Assembly (NCBI RefSeq): GCF_900096965.1
Contig: NZ_FMYM01000006.1
Span: 62,001-126,000 of the forward strand
DNA length: 64,000 bases
From: Shouchella lonarensis
Lineage (GTDB): Bacteria; Bacillota; Bacilli; Bacillales; Bacillaceae_D
Reading direction: 5' to 3'
The translations under genes and the position numbers were made by a program. The notes below the pieces were generated by a model that saw only the letters and a program-made list of their open reading frames with translations, was not told where the DNA came from and did no database searches. Below, in pieces: positions 7,491 through 19,296 of the stretch (its first letter is position 1; every line of letters begins with the position of its first letter).

Positions 7491-8865
7491 CATGTACTAA
7501 TTCTTTGGCTGCTTCTTCTCCTTGCACAACACAATCAGGTAAGCCAACACCTTGAAAAGCCGCGCCAACAACATGAACACGTGGATACATTTTGGCCATT
7601 CGTTCATAAAACATGGTGACTTCTTCAACATGACCTACTTTGTATTGCGGCATTGCCTGCTTAAAGCGCGTCACTTTATAAAAAAGCGGTGCACCTTTTA
7701 TCTCCATCACCTTTTTTAAATCGCTTAACACAGCGGTCACAATGTCTTCATCAGATGCGTCGACGATGCTTTCATCTTCCGGTCTCCCAACGTATGCACG
7801 TAAAAGCGTGTAACCTTCTCGCGATGTATGCGGCCACTTTTGATCCGTCCACGTACATGCAGTAATGACTTCATCGCCACCTCTTGCAACGACAAAACCA
7901 GTTCCTTCATGTGTATTGTTTACTTGTTCATCGCAAAAAGTAAGTGCCACAGTTGCACAAGACGTCGCTTCCATGTTTTCCACGTACGAAAAAGGGGTGC
8001 GATTCACAAACAGTGCCGCCGCTTGTTTTGGTGGCGTTGTCACAATACACGCATCATATACACACGCGTCTTCTCCATCAAATGATATACGGTATGTTCC
8101 TGATTCTGTTTTGTCTATTGCGGTAACTACTGTGTTCAAATGTAACGCATCTTTCCGCAATGATTGACTCGCTGCTGCTACAACAGATAAAAGTCCAGAT
8201 CGAACGGTTAAAAACAGTCCTTGTTTTTTAGTGGTGTCACTTTTTGTCCTCGTTTCTTGTAGTCCTTTTATGACACTCCCATATGTCTCTTCAAGTGTTA
8301 AGAAGACAGGAAAGGTTGCTTTCATACTCAGTTCGTCAATATTGCCACCATAAATGCCACCAAGCAATGGTTCAATCAGGACGTCTACCATCTCGTCCCC
8401 AAACCTTGTTCGAAAAAACGTGCCAACTGATATATCCCCACCATCTTTGACCACTCGAGGAATCCTTTGTTCTTTTACAACACGCGCCTTTCCTTCTTCA
8501 GATAAAAGCGTTGTTTGCGAGAATAAACCTAAGTCTGTTGGGATACCAAGTACCGCTTGTTTTGGCGTTTCATGTAGCCTACCTTGCTTAAGCACAAACG
8601 CACTTCCACGATGATTATACGTCAAATCGTCTTCTAAACCGATACGCCTAATAAAGTCGGTCATACGTGTTTTCCTTGCCAAATAGGAGTCGGGACCACC
8701 CTCAATGACAAAGCCATCTGTGTCATATGTGCAAATCTTTCCACCCGCTCGTCCACTCGCTTCAAATACATCGTAATCACAAAAGCCATGTTCTTCTAAC
8801 CAACAAGCCGCTGCCAGCCCTGTGATCCCCGCACCAATAATCGCAATGCGTGGTTTACGCGTCAT
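7480..8865 (-). CDS. hemY: Coproporphyrinogen/protoporphyrinogen III oxidase
   Basis: FAD enzyme of heme synthesis; in Firmicutes it oxidises coproporphyrinogen III to coproporphyrin III at the membrane. 461 residues. The N-terminal FAD fold reads [17 protein letters not shown], followed by EASGRAGGK and [12 protein letters not shown]; the C-terminal FAD motif is [22 protein letters not shown]. It overlaps hemH by 11 bases and is the last gene of hemE-hemH-hemY, the order found in B. subtilis. Confidence 0.95.
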   Translation of the reverse strand: MTRKPRIAIIGAGITGLAAACWLEEHGFCDYDVFEASGRAGGKICTYDTDGFVIEGGPDSYLARKTRMTDFIRRIGLEDDLTYNHRGSAFVLKQGRLHETPKQAVLGIPTDLGLFSQTTLLSEEGKARVVKEQRIPRVVKDGGDISVGTFFRTRFGDEMVDVLIEPLLGGIYGGNIDELSMKATFPVFLTLEETYGSVIKGLQETRTKSDTTKKQGLFLTVRSGLLSVVAAASQSLRKDALHLNTVVTAIDKTESGTYRISFDGEDACVYDACIVTTPPKQAAALFVNRTPFSYVENMEATSCATVALTFCDEQVNNTHEGTGFVVARGGDEVITACTWTDQKWPHTSREGYTLLRAYVGRPEDESIVDASDEDIVTAVLSDLKKVMEIKGAPLFYKVTRFKQAMPQYKVGHVEEVTMFYERMAKMYPRVHVVGAAFQGVGLPDCVVQGEEAAKELVHEES

Positions 8866-9793
8866 AACGAACCTCTACAAGCCGTTTCTCCACGACACTT
8901 GCAAGTACCTGCAAAAAAGCAGGATCAGCATTTGGCATCGGCGGACGGAAATAGTCTACGCCTAATTCATCGGTTACCACTTTACATTCGTAATCATTGT
9001 CGTAAAGCACTTCCAAATGTTCCGCAACAAATCCGACTGGACAATACATAAATGCCGTGTAACCAAATTGCTTATGCAAATCACGTGTCAAATCTTGTAC
9101 ATCTGGACCGAGCCATGGCTCAGGTGTGTTCCCTTCGCTTTGCCAACCAACTGCATAATGAGAAATATTTGCAAGCTCAGCTAATTTATCAGCTGTTTCT
9201 TGTAATTGTTGTGGATACGGATCACCTGTAGCGATAATTTTTTCTGGTAAACTATGTGCTGAAAAAACGACACATGTTTTGCTTGGATCGTCTACTTTTT
9301 TCATCTCTTTTTCAATATTTTCCTGCCAATAACGTAAAAAGGATGGTGCCCCGTACCAACTTTCTATTGTATGAATCTTTGGTCCGTCAATTTCTGTTGC
9401 CATACGTAGCGCACGGTCATTATATGATTTCACGCTAAATGTAGAAAAGTGCGGCGCTAACACGAGCGACACCGCTTCTTCAATGCCGTCTGATTTCATA
9501 TGTCTCACGGCATCTTCAATAAACGGTTCAATATGTTTTAAACCAAGATATGGCACAAACTCATATTTTTCTTGGTGTTCATTAAGCACTTTTGCCAACC
9601 CATTCGCTTGCGCATCCGTAATTTCTGCTAGTGGACTAATGCCACCAATTGCCTCATAGCGCGCTGTCAGATCAGCAAGTGCTTCTGGAGAAGGTGGTCG
9701 CCCACGGCGAATGTGGGTGTAGTAAGGTTCAATTTCTTCTTTTCTTCGTGGGGTTCCATACGCCATCACGAGCAACCCAATTTTCTTTTTCAT
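8855..9793 (-). CDS. hemH: Coproporphyrin ferrochelatase
   Basis: Inserts iron into coproporphyrin III in the Gram-positive heme route. 312 residues, family length. Visible are VMAYGTP near the N terminus, the catalytic histidine in [10 protein letters not shown] (about 183), GWQSEG, and the conserved glutamate in [12 protein letters not shown] (about 264). It starts six bases after hemE and overlaps hemY, so the three genes form one operon. Confidence 0.95.
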   Translation of the reverse strand: MKKKIGLLVMAYGTPRRKEEIEPYYTHIRRGRPPSPEALADLTARYEAIGGISPLAEITDAQANGLAKVLNEHQEKYEFVPYLGLKHIEPFIEDAVRHMKSDGIEEAVSLVLAPHFSTFSVKSYNDRALRMATEIDGPKIHTIESWYGAPSFLRYWQENIEKEMKKVDDPSKTCVVFSAHSLPEKIIATGDPYPQQLQETADKLAELANISHYAVGWQSEGNTPEPWLGPDVQDLTRDLHKQFGYTAFMYCPVGFVAEHLEVLYDNDYECKVVTDELGVDYFRPPMPNADPAFLQVLASVVEKRLVEVRYDA

Positions 9794-9799
9794 GTTTAT

Positions 9800-10861
9800 T
9801 TATCCTTTCAGTTGTTGCTTTTTTTCAAACGAATACGCATGAATAAAGGCTGTTAAACGCTTTAACGTCTCAGGCTTCACTTCTGGAAACACACCTTGCC
9901 CTAAATTAAAAATAAACCGTTCCGATTGCATTCCTTGATCCAAAATTTCTTTCGCTTTCTCCTCAATGACCGCCCATGGTGCAAGCAAAAGAGACGGGTC
10001 CAAGTTTCCTTGAATCCCTTTATGTACACCTTGCGCCCGTGCTTCAGAAATTGACATGCGCCAGTCCATCCCTAACACATCAACAGGCATCTCTTGCCAA
10101 GTCGTTAACAAATGGGTTGCACCGACACCATGTAAAATAAGCGGCACACCTTTTGGCTTGATCGCATGCAAAATACGCGTAACAACTGGTTGAACATAAC
10201 GAATATAATCATCTCGATTCAATGCACCAACCCACGAATCAAATAATTGAATGGCTTGTGCACCAGCATCAATTTGCGCATGAATATAAGCAATCGTCAT
10301 GTCGCCAAGCTTGTCCATTAAACGTGCCCATGCATCCGGCTGCCCGTACATGAATGCCTTTGTCCGGTGATAATTGCGTGACGGACCGCCTTCAATCATA
10401 TAGCTCGCAATCGTAAACGGTGCACCACCAAATGTGATGAGTGGCACCATTAAATCTTTGCGTAACAACCTAATTGTGTCTAATACATGTCGTACATCTG
10501 TCTCAGGTTGTAATGTCCCCAACCTTTCTACATCAGCCATACATGTGATCGGATTCCCAATGACTGGTCCAATACCTGATTTAATTTCCACATCCACACC
10601 GATAAAAGGAAGCGGCGTCATAATATCTTTGTATAAAATTGCTGCATCTGTGTCGTACTGCTCGACTGGTAGTTTGGTCACATATGCACATAACTTTGGG
10701 TCATGAGTAATATCAAATAATGAATGGGTTTCTTTAATTTTACGATACTCTGGCTGAGATCGCCCTGCTTGACGCATATACCAAACTGGTACACGATTAT
10801 GTACCTCTCCTTGGCATGCCTTTAAAAAGTTGTCATTAAATGCTGTTCTTCCTACACTCAC
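9800..10861 (-). CDS. hemE: Uroporphyrinogen decarboxylase
   Basis: Decarboxylates uroporphyrinogen III to coproporphyrinogen III in the cytosol. 353 residues. The substrate-binding signatures are [10 protein letters not shown] near the N terminus and [15 protein letters not shown] mid-protein, with the family histidine region [10 protein letters not shown]. It starts with GTG behind GGGGAT and is the first gene of hemEHY, about 50 bases after a SigA promoter. Confidence 0.95.
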   Translation of the reverse strand: MSVGRTAFNDNFLKACQGEVHNRVPVWYMRQAGRSQPEYRKIKETHSLFDITHDPKLCAYVTKLPVEQYDTDAAILYKDIMTPLPFIGVDVEIKSGIGPVIGNPITCMADVERLGTLQPETDVRHVLDTIRLLRKDLMVPLITFGGAPFTIASYMIEGGPSRNYHRTKAFMYGQPDAWARLMDKLGDMTIAYIHAQIDAGAQAIQLFDSWVGALNRDDYIRYVQPVVTRILHAIKPKGVPLILHGVGATHLLTTWQEMPVDVLGMDWRMSISEARAQGVHKGIQGNLDPSLLLAPWAVIEEKAKEILDQGMQSERFIFNLGQGVFPEVKPETLKRLTAFIHAYSFEKKQQLKG

Positions 10862-10917
10862 TTATCTATCCCCTTTCCCACAACATGTTTACATATGTGG
10901 TGGTGACCTCTCTCTTT

Positions 10918-10946
10918 ATCATAATAACCTTGTTCACACTTGTATA
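10918..10946 (-). promoter_or_regulatory. SigA promoter of hemE-hemH-hemY
   Basis: Minus strand TATACA (10946-10941) and TATGAT (10923-10918) with a 17-base spacer. The -10 sits in TTATTATGATAA, faintly like a PerR/Fur half-palindrome, which I do not claim. Confidence 0.5.
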
Positions 10947-11099
10947 CACCTAATACACGATTGTCACGAAATTGATCCATTCACATATGATACGGCAGGC
11001 AAATATCGGTCAATATTTTCCTATTTATTATCACCTTACTTCAGCAAATGTCAACTAGCATAATTATTTCAAGAAGGATCTTTCTATACTGAACTACTG

Positions 11100-11270
11100 C
11101 CTTTACGCGTCATTTTGAGCAGTAACTCTGTCACATTAACCGCTGACGTATCACTGAATGCCGGGGACGTTATTGGTCTTTTCTATGAAGCTAGTGGTCT
11201 AACACTCAACCTTAACTTAGGAGGGGCTGTAGGTACAGGGACCATCTGGTCAGTTCACCGTCTAACTTAG
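11100..11270 (+). pseudogene. 3' relic of a collagen-like protein gene
   Basis: An open frame without start or collagen region encodes ...[20 protein letters not shown] and ends TIWSVHRLT before TAG. It matches, in order and near-identically, the last ~55 residues of the intact collagen-like protein that follows ([20 protein letters not shown] ... TIWSMHRLT). Similarity stops abruptly near 11100. This is the tail of a deleted tandem paralogue, most simply left by unequal recombination. Confidence 0.85.
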
Positions 11271-11369
11271 GAGACATTTTTCACAACTCCCCCGTCACTC
11301 TTTTTCAAAAGATCATTCCTATGCATAAACCCATTATTAATACACGCTCCGTAGAAAGGAGGAAAACAC

Positions 11370-13496
<2,127 letters not shown>

Positions 13497-13538
13497 ACAC
13501 TGTTATTACAAACGAAAATAGGTTCAAAACATCGTGAG

Positions 13539-13590
13539 GCTATCCAAAAGATCACCATATATACCCTTTGGATAGCTCTTTTATTTTTTC
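13539..13590 (+). terminator. Terminator of the 708-residue collagen-like gene
   Basis: GCTATCCAAA (13539-13548) pairs perfectly with TTTGGATAGC (13567-13576), then TCTTTTATTTTTT. Confidence 0.8.
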
Positions 13591-13619
13591 AAATCCAATC
13601 ACAATTACTTTGCACCTAT

Positions 13620-14444
13620 TCACTCAATCCAAAATCCCTCTTTCAACGGATCTTCTGGATCAACAACAAACCGCATAAGGCCAACTACAAATGCATGAGG
13701 ATATAGGTAAAGAACGTGATCTTTTCTTTCTCCATTGATTTCGTGGCCAAGGAAGTTTTGAATGCTTACCATGCCATCTTGTTTTTTCAACTGTGCATGT
13801 ACCATCGCCCCAGACAACGGCGAACGGTCTATATGTCCTGCGTTAGTAACCGTTAAAAACGTTCGCTCATTGTAAAGGAATAATAAATCAAACGGGTCAT
13901 AACAACGTCTTGCGTTTAGCCATGCTTCTCGGACATGTGTGAGCATATCGACAGAAAGATCAAGCGATGTTTTTTCGACCTGAATCACCTCATCCATCGT
14001 AACGACCCTTCCACTATCGTCCATTTCATAAATCAGCTCACGAATCGTATAATGCCTTGACTGACGATCAATCATCACTTCTATCCTCCCCGTCAGCCCA
14101 TCAAATTGCATGACGTCTTTTCTCTTTCCTTCTACTTCCATCAGGTATGTCGCAACCGCAACATAGGCACCGGCGTGATAACGGCATGCACCTGATACAT
14201 TCATGATCACGACGCCCGCTTGTGCTTTTTCAGAGACAGGCGGGGTCAATACGCACAAATACATGTCTTTATGTCCCCTTGGTTCGCGCATCGTCCGACG
14301 TAGCGAGACATCTTTTAGCATCATATCTTGATAATCAGCCAAATTTTTCACTTGAAGACAATGAGTGTCCCGCCACGAGACAACTCGGAACATCTCTCCA
14401 GCTACGTGAATATCTGTTGCTGCTGCATACATTTCTGTCCTCAC
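13620..14444 (-). CDS. Degenerate proline-racemase-like paralogue, 274 residues
   Basis: Related to the epimerase encoded just upstream: it shares MREPRGH (MNEPRGH there) and IDRSP, but is about 70 residues shorter. The first active-site region reads ACRYHAGA instead of MCGHDTIG. The second catalytic cysteine is lost (DRSPLSGA instead of DRSPCGTG). It is therefore probably not a two-base racemase. It could be a binding or regulatory subunit, an enzyme on another substrate, or a decaying duplicate. The GTG start overlaps the epimerase stop in GTGA, so production is coupled. It is the last gene of the minus operon. Confidence 0.75.
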   Translation of the reverse strand: MRTEMYAAATDIHVAGEMFRVVSWRDTHCLQVKNLADYQDMMLKDVSLRRTMREPRGHKDMYLCVLTPPVSEKAQAGVVIMNVSGACRYHAGAYVAVATYLMEVEGKRKDVMQFDGLTGRIEVMIDRQSRHYTIRELIYEMDDSGRVVTMDEVIQVEKTSLDLSVDMLTHVREAWLNARRCYDPFDLLFLYNERTFLTVTNAGHIDRSPLSGAMVHAQLKKQDGMVSIQNFLGHEINGERKDHVLYLYPHAFVVGLMRFVVDPEDPLKEGFWIE

Positions 14445-15478
14445 GATCCATCGCCCCCATGTGCTTCCATCTCCGGAACCAACAAAAAACCATCCCGCAG
14501 CGGATCTTCTTTACTCAGTAAAAACTGATGGTGTCCAGTTACGTATGCTTGCCCTTTAATTTTATTTACGACACCGACATGTGCACCAACCTGTACCTGT
14601 TTTAACACTTCGCCATAAAAAACAGATCCCACAATGCTTTCATGTACAAACGTCTGACCAATGTTTAACTTTCCTTCCGTGAATAACGTCGCCATCTTGG
14701 CAGATGTTCCGGTACCACACGGAGAACGATCAATCCCCCCGGGGGGCACAATCACTGTATTTTTTACATCCGCATGGGGGTGTGTCGGTTCACCGTAAAA
14801 TTCGATGTGGGTCAGTCCAGAGATAAATCGATTTTCTGAATGGACAATTGTTTCTGACGCATTGACTGCTTGACGAATGCGAATGGCAGCATCAATCAAC
14901 GGTTGCGTATTTTTCGGATCCATCACTAATCCCGCTTCTTCAGCTGAAATGATCCCATAAAAGTTGCCGCCATACGCAATATCTATTGTGAGCAAACCAA
15001 ATTCTGCTACATCCAAGGTAATTTGTTTATAGTGAAACGAAGGCACATTACAAAATGACACCGCACGGGCGCGTCCTGCCCGCACATCAATTTCCACCGG
15101 GACAAGTCCTGCTGGCGTATCAAAAACAATCTTTGTTTCCGATCCTTCATCATCCACAAGTCCTGCTTCAATTAAAGCTGTCGCACAACCGATCGTATCA
15201 TGGCCACACATCGGCAAATAACCGCCTGTTTCAATAAAAATGGCCCCAATATCCGCATCGGGATGACACGGATCTTGTAACACTACCCCTGACATGACAC
15301 TATGCCCTCTCGGTTCATTCATTAATGCTTGACGAAACCAATCATGATTGGCTTTCATATCCAACATTCGTTCACTCATCGTCTGTCCTTGTAATTTAGG
15401 TGCACCTGACAAAATGGTACGCGTCGGGTTGCCACCGGTATGTGTGTCAATCGTCGTCACGAGCTGATCTATATTCAA
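14441..15478 (-). CDS. 4-hydroxyproline epimerase (proline racemase family)
   Basis: Interconverts trans-4-hydroxy-L-proline and cis-4-hydroxy-D-proline, the entry step of hydroxyproline breakdown. 345 residues. Both catalytic cysteines are present: MCGHDTIG (about 91) and DRSPCGTGTSAK (about 257). TTG start eight bases after AGGAGG, overlapping the dehydrogenase stop. Neighbouring DapA-family and semialdehyde dehydrogenase genes favour hydroxyproline over proline as substrate. Confidence 0.9.
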   Translation of the reverse strand: MNIDQLVTTIDTHTGGNPTRTILSGAPKLQGQTMSERMLDMKANHDWFRQALMNEPRGHSVMSGVVLQDPCHPDADIGAIFIETGGYLPMCGHDTIGCATALIEAGLVDDEGSETKIVFDTPAGLVPVEIDVRAGRARAVSFCNVPSFHYKQITLDVAEFGLLTIDIAYGGNFYGIISAEEAGLVMDPKNTQPLIDAAIRIRQAVNASETIVHSENRFISGLTHIEFYGEPTHPHADVKNTVIVPPGGIDRSPCGTGTSAKMATLFTEGKLNIGQTFVHESIVGSVFYGEVLKQVQVGAHVGVVNKIKGQAYVTGHHQFLLSKEDPLRDGFLLVPEMEAHGGDGS

Positions 15479-16650
15479 GTCACAACCTCCTTTTTTTCAA
15501 ATCGTTCGAAACGAACAGGATACGGATCAATTGATGGCTCACAACCGTGGATTATTTCAGCCATGACCTTTCCAGTAATCGGCGCCAAACCGATCCCGTC
15601 TCCTTCATGACCTGCAGCAATGTAATAACCTGGCAATTGTGCAACTGGTGAAACAATCGGTAAATGGTCACGCGTCCACGGACGAAAGCCAAAATATACA
15701 CGCAGCAAATGCATGTCTGCCAACTTCGGATAAAACCGCATGCAACGCCGGGCAATCGCACGTACCGCTTGCCAGTTCACTTGTTGGTGAAAACCAACAA
15801 ATTCACGACTCGATCCAAGTAAAAAATTTTGGCTTGCTGTCGGTTCAAATACGAGTGCAGCACCATATTTTTCAGTCTCATGATCAACGACACGTTCTTG
15901 CCCAAATTTAGTCATTAAATAACTAAATTCCATCACCTTTCGCGGAGAAACGGGTACTTGTCGCGTTGAAACGAGGATGTGCCCTTTCCGTGGCACAATC
16001 GGGATATCAAGTCCAACCATCTCGCCAAACGTTGGTGCCCACACCCCGCCACAGTTCACCACCTTTTTTGTCGCAACTTGCCCTGTTGTCGTTTCAATCG
16101 TATACGTACCACGCTCTTGATCACGGACAATATTTTTTACCGCCGTATGCTTTAATAGCTTCGCCCCATACGCCTTCGCGCCCGCAAACAACGCATACGT
16201 TAACATGTACGGGTTCACTGTCGAGTCTGAGTGACATACGAGACCGCCTAAAAGGTCTTCTGCAAGATACGGCGACTCATGTCGAATATCTTGCTGGTCA
16301 AGCATTCGGAAATCAAGCCCAGCATCGGTTTGTTGCTGCACCCACTTTTCCGCCGCCACCATCTCTGCTTCTGTTTCACACACGAGGATACTTCCAGGCT
16401 TACGGTATTCAAATGACAGTGGCAGCTCTTTTGCTAACTCATCCAGCAATTGTTGGCTTTTTAATGTCATTTGACTATCAAATCCTGGCTCTTTATCAAT
16501 TGCCAGGACATTGCCATCGCAATGAGAACTTGTGCCGCATGCTAATTCTCCTTTTTCAATGACCGTCACGTCATAACCTAACTTTGCCGTGTAGTACGCG
16601 ACTGCGCAGCCAATAATGCCGCCACCAATGACAGCCACTTCTGTTTTCAT
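15475..16650 (-). CDS. DadA-like FAD subunit of D-hydroxyproline dehydrogenase
   Basis: FAD-dependent amine/D-amino-acid oxidoreductase, 391 residues, expected to oxidise cis-4-hydroxy-D-proline to pyrroline-4-hydroxy-2-carboxylate. The dinucleotide motif is VAVIGGGIIGCAVAYYTA, then GTSSHCDGN; the C-terminal FAD motif is YIAAGHEGDGIGLAPITGK. I start it at ATG 16650 (MKTEV) behind AAGGTGG: a longer frame to 16725 would run through the Sig54 promoter at 16681-16696. It belongs with the three plus-strand subunits (BFD-like protein, ferredoxin, second flavoprotein), as in HcnABC-type dehydrogenases. First gene of the minus operon. Confidence 0.85.
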   Translation of the reverse strand: MKTEVAVIGGGIIGCAVAYYTAKLGYDVTVIEKGELACGTSSHCDGNVLAIDKEPGFDSQMTLKSQQLLDELAKELPLSFEYRKPGSILVCETEAEMVAAEKWVQQQTDAGLDFRMLDQQDIRHESPYLAEDLLGGLVCHSDSTVNPYMLTYALFAGAKAYGAKLLKHTAVKNIVRDQERGTYTIETTTGQVATKKVVNCGGVWAPTFGEMVGLDIPIVPRKGHILVSTRQVPVSPRKVMEFSYLMTKFGQERVVDHETEKYGAALVFEPTASQNFLLGSSREFVGFHQQVNWQAVRAIARRCMRFYPKLADMHLLRVYFGFRPWTRDHLPIVSPVAQLPGYYIAAGHEGDGIGLAPITGKVMAEIIHGCEPSIDPYPVRFERFEKKEVVT

Positions 16651-16680
16651 CGTCCCCGCCACCTTTCTTACAATGAGACT

Positions 16681-16696
16681 TGCAAAATTCATGCCA
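16681..16696 (-). promoter_or_regulatory. Sig54 promoter of the minus-strand hydroxyproline operon
   Basis: Minus strand TGGCATGAATTTTGCA matches the -24/-12 form TGGCAC-N5-TTGCA with one change and correct spacing. It lies 31 bases before the chosen ATG, which supports that start. Confidence 0.7.
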
Positions 16697-16705
16697 TGAA
16701 CAACA

Positions 16706-16734
16706 TGGACAAACGAGCCAACCATTCGTAAAAT
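16706..16734 (+). promoter_or_regulatory. SigA promoter of the activator gene
   Basis: TGGACA (16706-16711), 17-base spacer, TAAAAT (16729-16734), about 40 bases before the ATG of the Sig54 activator. Confidence 0.6.
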
Positions 16735-16774
16735 AAAGATATCGTTTTATCAATTTGTTCTTGGAGGGGTTTTC

Positions 16775-18508
16775 ATGATTGATGCTACACCTCGTTACCT
16801 CGACTTTTTACAAACCAACGTGACAATCTACCATGTAAATCAAGACGAGTTACATCCACACAACCTTGGGCACGACGTGACATTCCTTACAGATGGGACG
16901 AGCTACTTTGCTTTAGAAAGCGTTTACTTAAAAGCGTTCCTTCAAATACAAACTTCTCTCAACGATATTCCATGGAAACGTGTAGAAACAGTCGCTAAAG
17001 ATGACTTAAACACCTTCCTCCACCGCTGCGAGTCTTTAACAGAATATGTCCTTGTCTTTGATAAACAAAAAATACTTGGTTTTATTCAAATCCAAGCATT
17101 ATTTCCAGAATTGGCGTCTTCATACGAGCACTTAAAGGCGTATGCCGACACCATTTTAGCGACAACCAATAGTAGCATTAGTGCCATTAATAAAGAGAGT
17201 CGTACGACCGTATGGACAAAAGGCGCAGAGAAACTTTTCTCAATTAAATCGACCGACATTATTGGTAAAGACATGCGTACCTTTTTTCCTGAATCTATGC
17301 TTCTTAACCTCGACATTATGAAAACGGGTCAAAGCGTTTATCAAAAACAGCACGAACCGCGGGAAGATTTAGCCGTGCTTATTAATGCCAATCCTATCCG
17401 ATTACATGGAAAGATTATTGGCGCCGTCGCATCAGAAACAGATGTGACTACACAAACACAATTAACAAAAGCACTCCACTCTGCCAAACAAACGATTCAC
17501 TCTTTACAACAACGTGTATCCTCCATGCAACCGGTGCATGACCCTTTTTATCATATTAAAGGCGCGAGTGCTGCCCTCGCAAACACTTTTGAGAAAATCA
17601 AACAAGTTGGACAAACCCCTGCCCGTGTGCTCCTGCTCGGAGAATCTGGCGTCGGCAAAGAACTATTTGCACGCGCCCTCCATCACATGCGCCATCCTGA
17701 TCCAACCGCACCTTTCATCGCTGTCAACTGCGGTGCAATCCCGCACCATTTGTTTGAAAGTGAACTATTTGGCTATGAAAAAGGAGCCTTTTCCGGTGCG
17801 AGCAGTCAAGGGAAAAAAGGGAAATTTGCCCTTGCTGATGGCGGCACTTTATTTCTCGATGAAATTAGTGAGCTACCGCTTGACATGCAAGTAAAACTGT
17901 TGCGTGTCCTCCAAGAAGAAACGTACTTCGCCGTTGGTGGTACAAGACAAAAGCAATTGCACTGCCACGTCATCGCGGCAACAAATCAAGATTTAGAAAA
18001 GATGATTGCCGAAGGACTCTTTCGCGAAGACCTTTATTTTCGTTTGAATATTATTACCATCAATATTCCTCCGCTACGTGAACGTAAAGAAGACATCGTC
18101 GCGTTAAGCCATCATTTTTTATTTCAATACGCACAAACTTACCGTAAATCTATTCACGTCATTCCAAAAGAAGTGATGCTCGCGCTAATGGATTACGCAT
18201 GGCCAGGCAATGTCCGCGAACTACAGCATACAATCGAACGACTTGTCGTGTTTTCAACAGACAATCAGCTACACTTAAAAGATCTCTCTTTTTCTACGGT
18301 TAACACGCACCAAACACTTATCGGCGATACACAATCAAGCGCGATAACCATCCGCCCGCTAAAAGAAGCGCTGACCGATCAAGAAAGACAAAGCATACAA
18401 GCCGCATTGACTCATACAAATGGTAATAAAGAGGAAGCTGCTCATTTGTTAAACATATCGCGCGCGACGTTGTACAACAAAATGAATAAACTTGGGATTT
18501 TAAAATGA
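16775..18508 (+). CDS. Sig54-dependent activator of hydroxyproline genes
   Basis: 577-residue enhancer-binding protein. An N-terminal sensor region and PAS domain (about 1-235, including INKESRTTVWTKGAEKLF) precede the AAA+ domain (about 262-495): Walker A GESGVGKE (about 288), the Sig54-contact loop GAFSGA (about 338) and Walker B GGTLFLDE. A Fis-type HTH lies at the C terminus (NKEEAAHLLNISRATLYNK). It resembles PrdR/RocR-type regulators. It sits between two operons that each have a -24/-12 promoter, so it most likely activates both on sensing hydroxyproline or a product. The ligand is inferred. Confidence 0.9.
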   Translation: MIDATPRYLDFLQTNVTIYHVNQDELHPHNLGHDVTFLTDGTSYFALESVYLKAFLQIQTSLNDIPWKRVETVAKDDLNTFLHRCESLTEYVLVFDKQKILGFIQIQALFPELASSYEHLKAYADTILATTNSSISAINKESRTTVWTKGAEKLFSIKSTDIIGKDMRTFFPESMLLNLDIMKTGQSVYQKQHEPREDLAVLINANPIRLHGKIIGAVASETDVTTQTQLTKALHSAKQTIHSLQQRVSSMQPVHDPFYHIKGASAALANTFEKIKQVGQTPARVLLLGESGVGKELFARALHHMRHPDPTAPFIAVNCGAIPHHLFESELFGYEKGAFSGASSQGKKGKFALADGGTLFLDEISELPLDMQVKLLRVLQEETYFAVGGTRQKQLHCHVIAATNQDLEKMIAEGLFREDLYFRLNIITINIPPLRERKEDIVALSHHFLFQYAQTYRKSIHVIPKEVMLALMDYAWPGNVRELQHTIERLVVFSTDNQLHLKDLSFSTVNTHQTLIGDTQSSAITIRPLKEALTDQERQSIQAALTHTNGNKEEAAHLLNISRATLYNKMNKLGILK

Positions 18509-18543
18509 TGTTTTACGGCACGTATGAAACATCATTTTTCTTT
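18503..18543 (+). terminator. Terminator of the activator gene
   Basis: AAATGATGTTT (18503-18513) pairs with AAACATCATTT (18527-18537), followed by TTCTTTT. Confidence 0.8.
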
Positions 18544-18576
18544 TCCGGTCTAAAAAATGAGAAACCCTTATCTCGT

Positions 18577-18594
18577 TGTCTAGACTTTTAGACA
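18577..18594. promoter_or_regulatory. Candidate upstream activating site
   Basis: TGTCTA-GACTTT-TAGACA is a perfect 6-6-6 inverted repeat centred about 75 bases before the predicted start of the plus operon, where a Sig54 activator would bind. Confidence 0.55.
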
Positions 18595-18633
18595 GATGCT
18601 CCCCGTTCTCACAACCCACTCTCCACTATTTCG

Positions 18634-18650
18634 TTGGCACCATTATTGCA
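18634..18650 (+). promoter_or_regulatory. Sig54 promoter of the plus-strand hydroxyproline operon
   Basis: TTGGCACCATTATTGCA is a full match to the -24 (TGGCAC) and -12 (TTGCA) elements with correct spacing. Transcription would start near 18661, just before the AGGAGG of the first gene. Confidence 0.85.
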
Positions 18651-18677
18651 GTCTATCTCATTAGGAGGTGCATGCCT

Positions 18678-18989
18678 ATGCCGAAACAAGCGGACATCAT
18701 TGTTTGTCGTTGTGAAAGCGTTCACTTACAGACGCTCCTCTCAACGATGCGCACATACAATTGTTCTACCCGAGAGATCAAGTTGCGCACACGTGCCGGG
18801 ATGGGCCAATGCGGTGGCAGAATGTGTCGTCCTTTCATTGATGCGATTGTTGGTGACTGCTGCTGGCAGCAACAAAAAGACGCGCTCACCTTAACTTATC
18901 GTCCACCGGTACGTCCCATTCCGTTCTCGCGATTTGGAGGTGATCACGATGAACCACCCTTTACGGATAAAACAGCATCCAATTCTTAA
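18678..18989 (+). CDS. BFD-like [2Fe-2S] protein
   Basis: 103 residues, small iron-sulfur subunit. A bacterioferritin-associated-ferredoxin-type cysteine set is visible: CRC near the N terminus and GQCGGRMC in the middle (about 45-53). Related domains are fused to or sit beside flavoprotein subunits of D-amino-acid/opine/hydroxyproline dehydrogenases and carry electrons between flavins. I start at ATG 18678, nine bases after AGGAGG; the ATG two codons earlier is too close. First gene of the plus operon, overlapping the next by 41 bases. Confidence 0.82.
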   Translation: MPKQADIIVCRCESVHLQTLLSTMRTYNCSTREIKLRTRAGMGQCGGRMCRPFIDAIVGDCCWQQQKDALTLTYRPPVRPIPFSRFGGDHDEPPFTDKTASNS

Positions 18990-19296
18990 CATCCCCGCAA
19001 CACCACAGACGTTTTCGTTCCAGTTTGATGATACAACATACGAAGCGATTGAAGGCGACACCATTGCGAGCGCCTTACTCGCTCGTGGCGTGCGGATTTT
19101 AAGACGGCATGAAGAAACAGGCGAGACACGCGGAATTTATTGCAACATCGGTCACTGTTTTGAATGCCGGGTCACCGTAGACGGAAAAGAAAGCGAGCGG
19201 GCCTGTCTCACTCCTGTCCAAGCAGGAATGACCGTGTATTCTGGTACGGTGCTACCTACACCTTTTCAAGAAAGGAGCAGTGACAAATGGACCTGA
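18949..19296 (+). CDS. [2Fe-2S] ferredoxin-like subunit
   Basis: 115 residues of the HcnA/SoxA N-terminal type. Ligands are seen in YCNIGHCFECRV and in ERAC about 15 residues later; ALLARGVRILRRH is the usual preceding segment. The start is ATG 18949 after GGAGGTGATC. It overlaps the following flavoprotein gene by 10 bases. Probably the electron-transfer subunit of the D-hydroxyproline dehydrogenase complex. Confidence 0.85.
   Translation: MNHPLRIKQHPILNIPATPQTFSFQFDDTTYEAIEGDTIASALLARGVRILRRHEETGETRGIYCNIGHCFECRVTVDGKESERACLTPVQAGMTVYSGTVLPTPFQERSSDKWT

Noticed and set aside
10918-10935. PerR/Fur-like box at the hemE promoter
   Set aside because: Only a partial match to the TTATAATNATTATAA palindrome; explained by the -10 element itself.
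16651-16725. Longer N terminus for the DadA-like subunit
   Set aside because: The extension spans a Sig54 promoter and lacks a ribosome site; the FAD motif begins right after the ATG at 16650.
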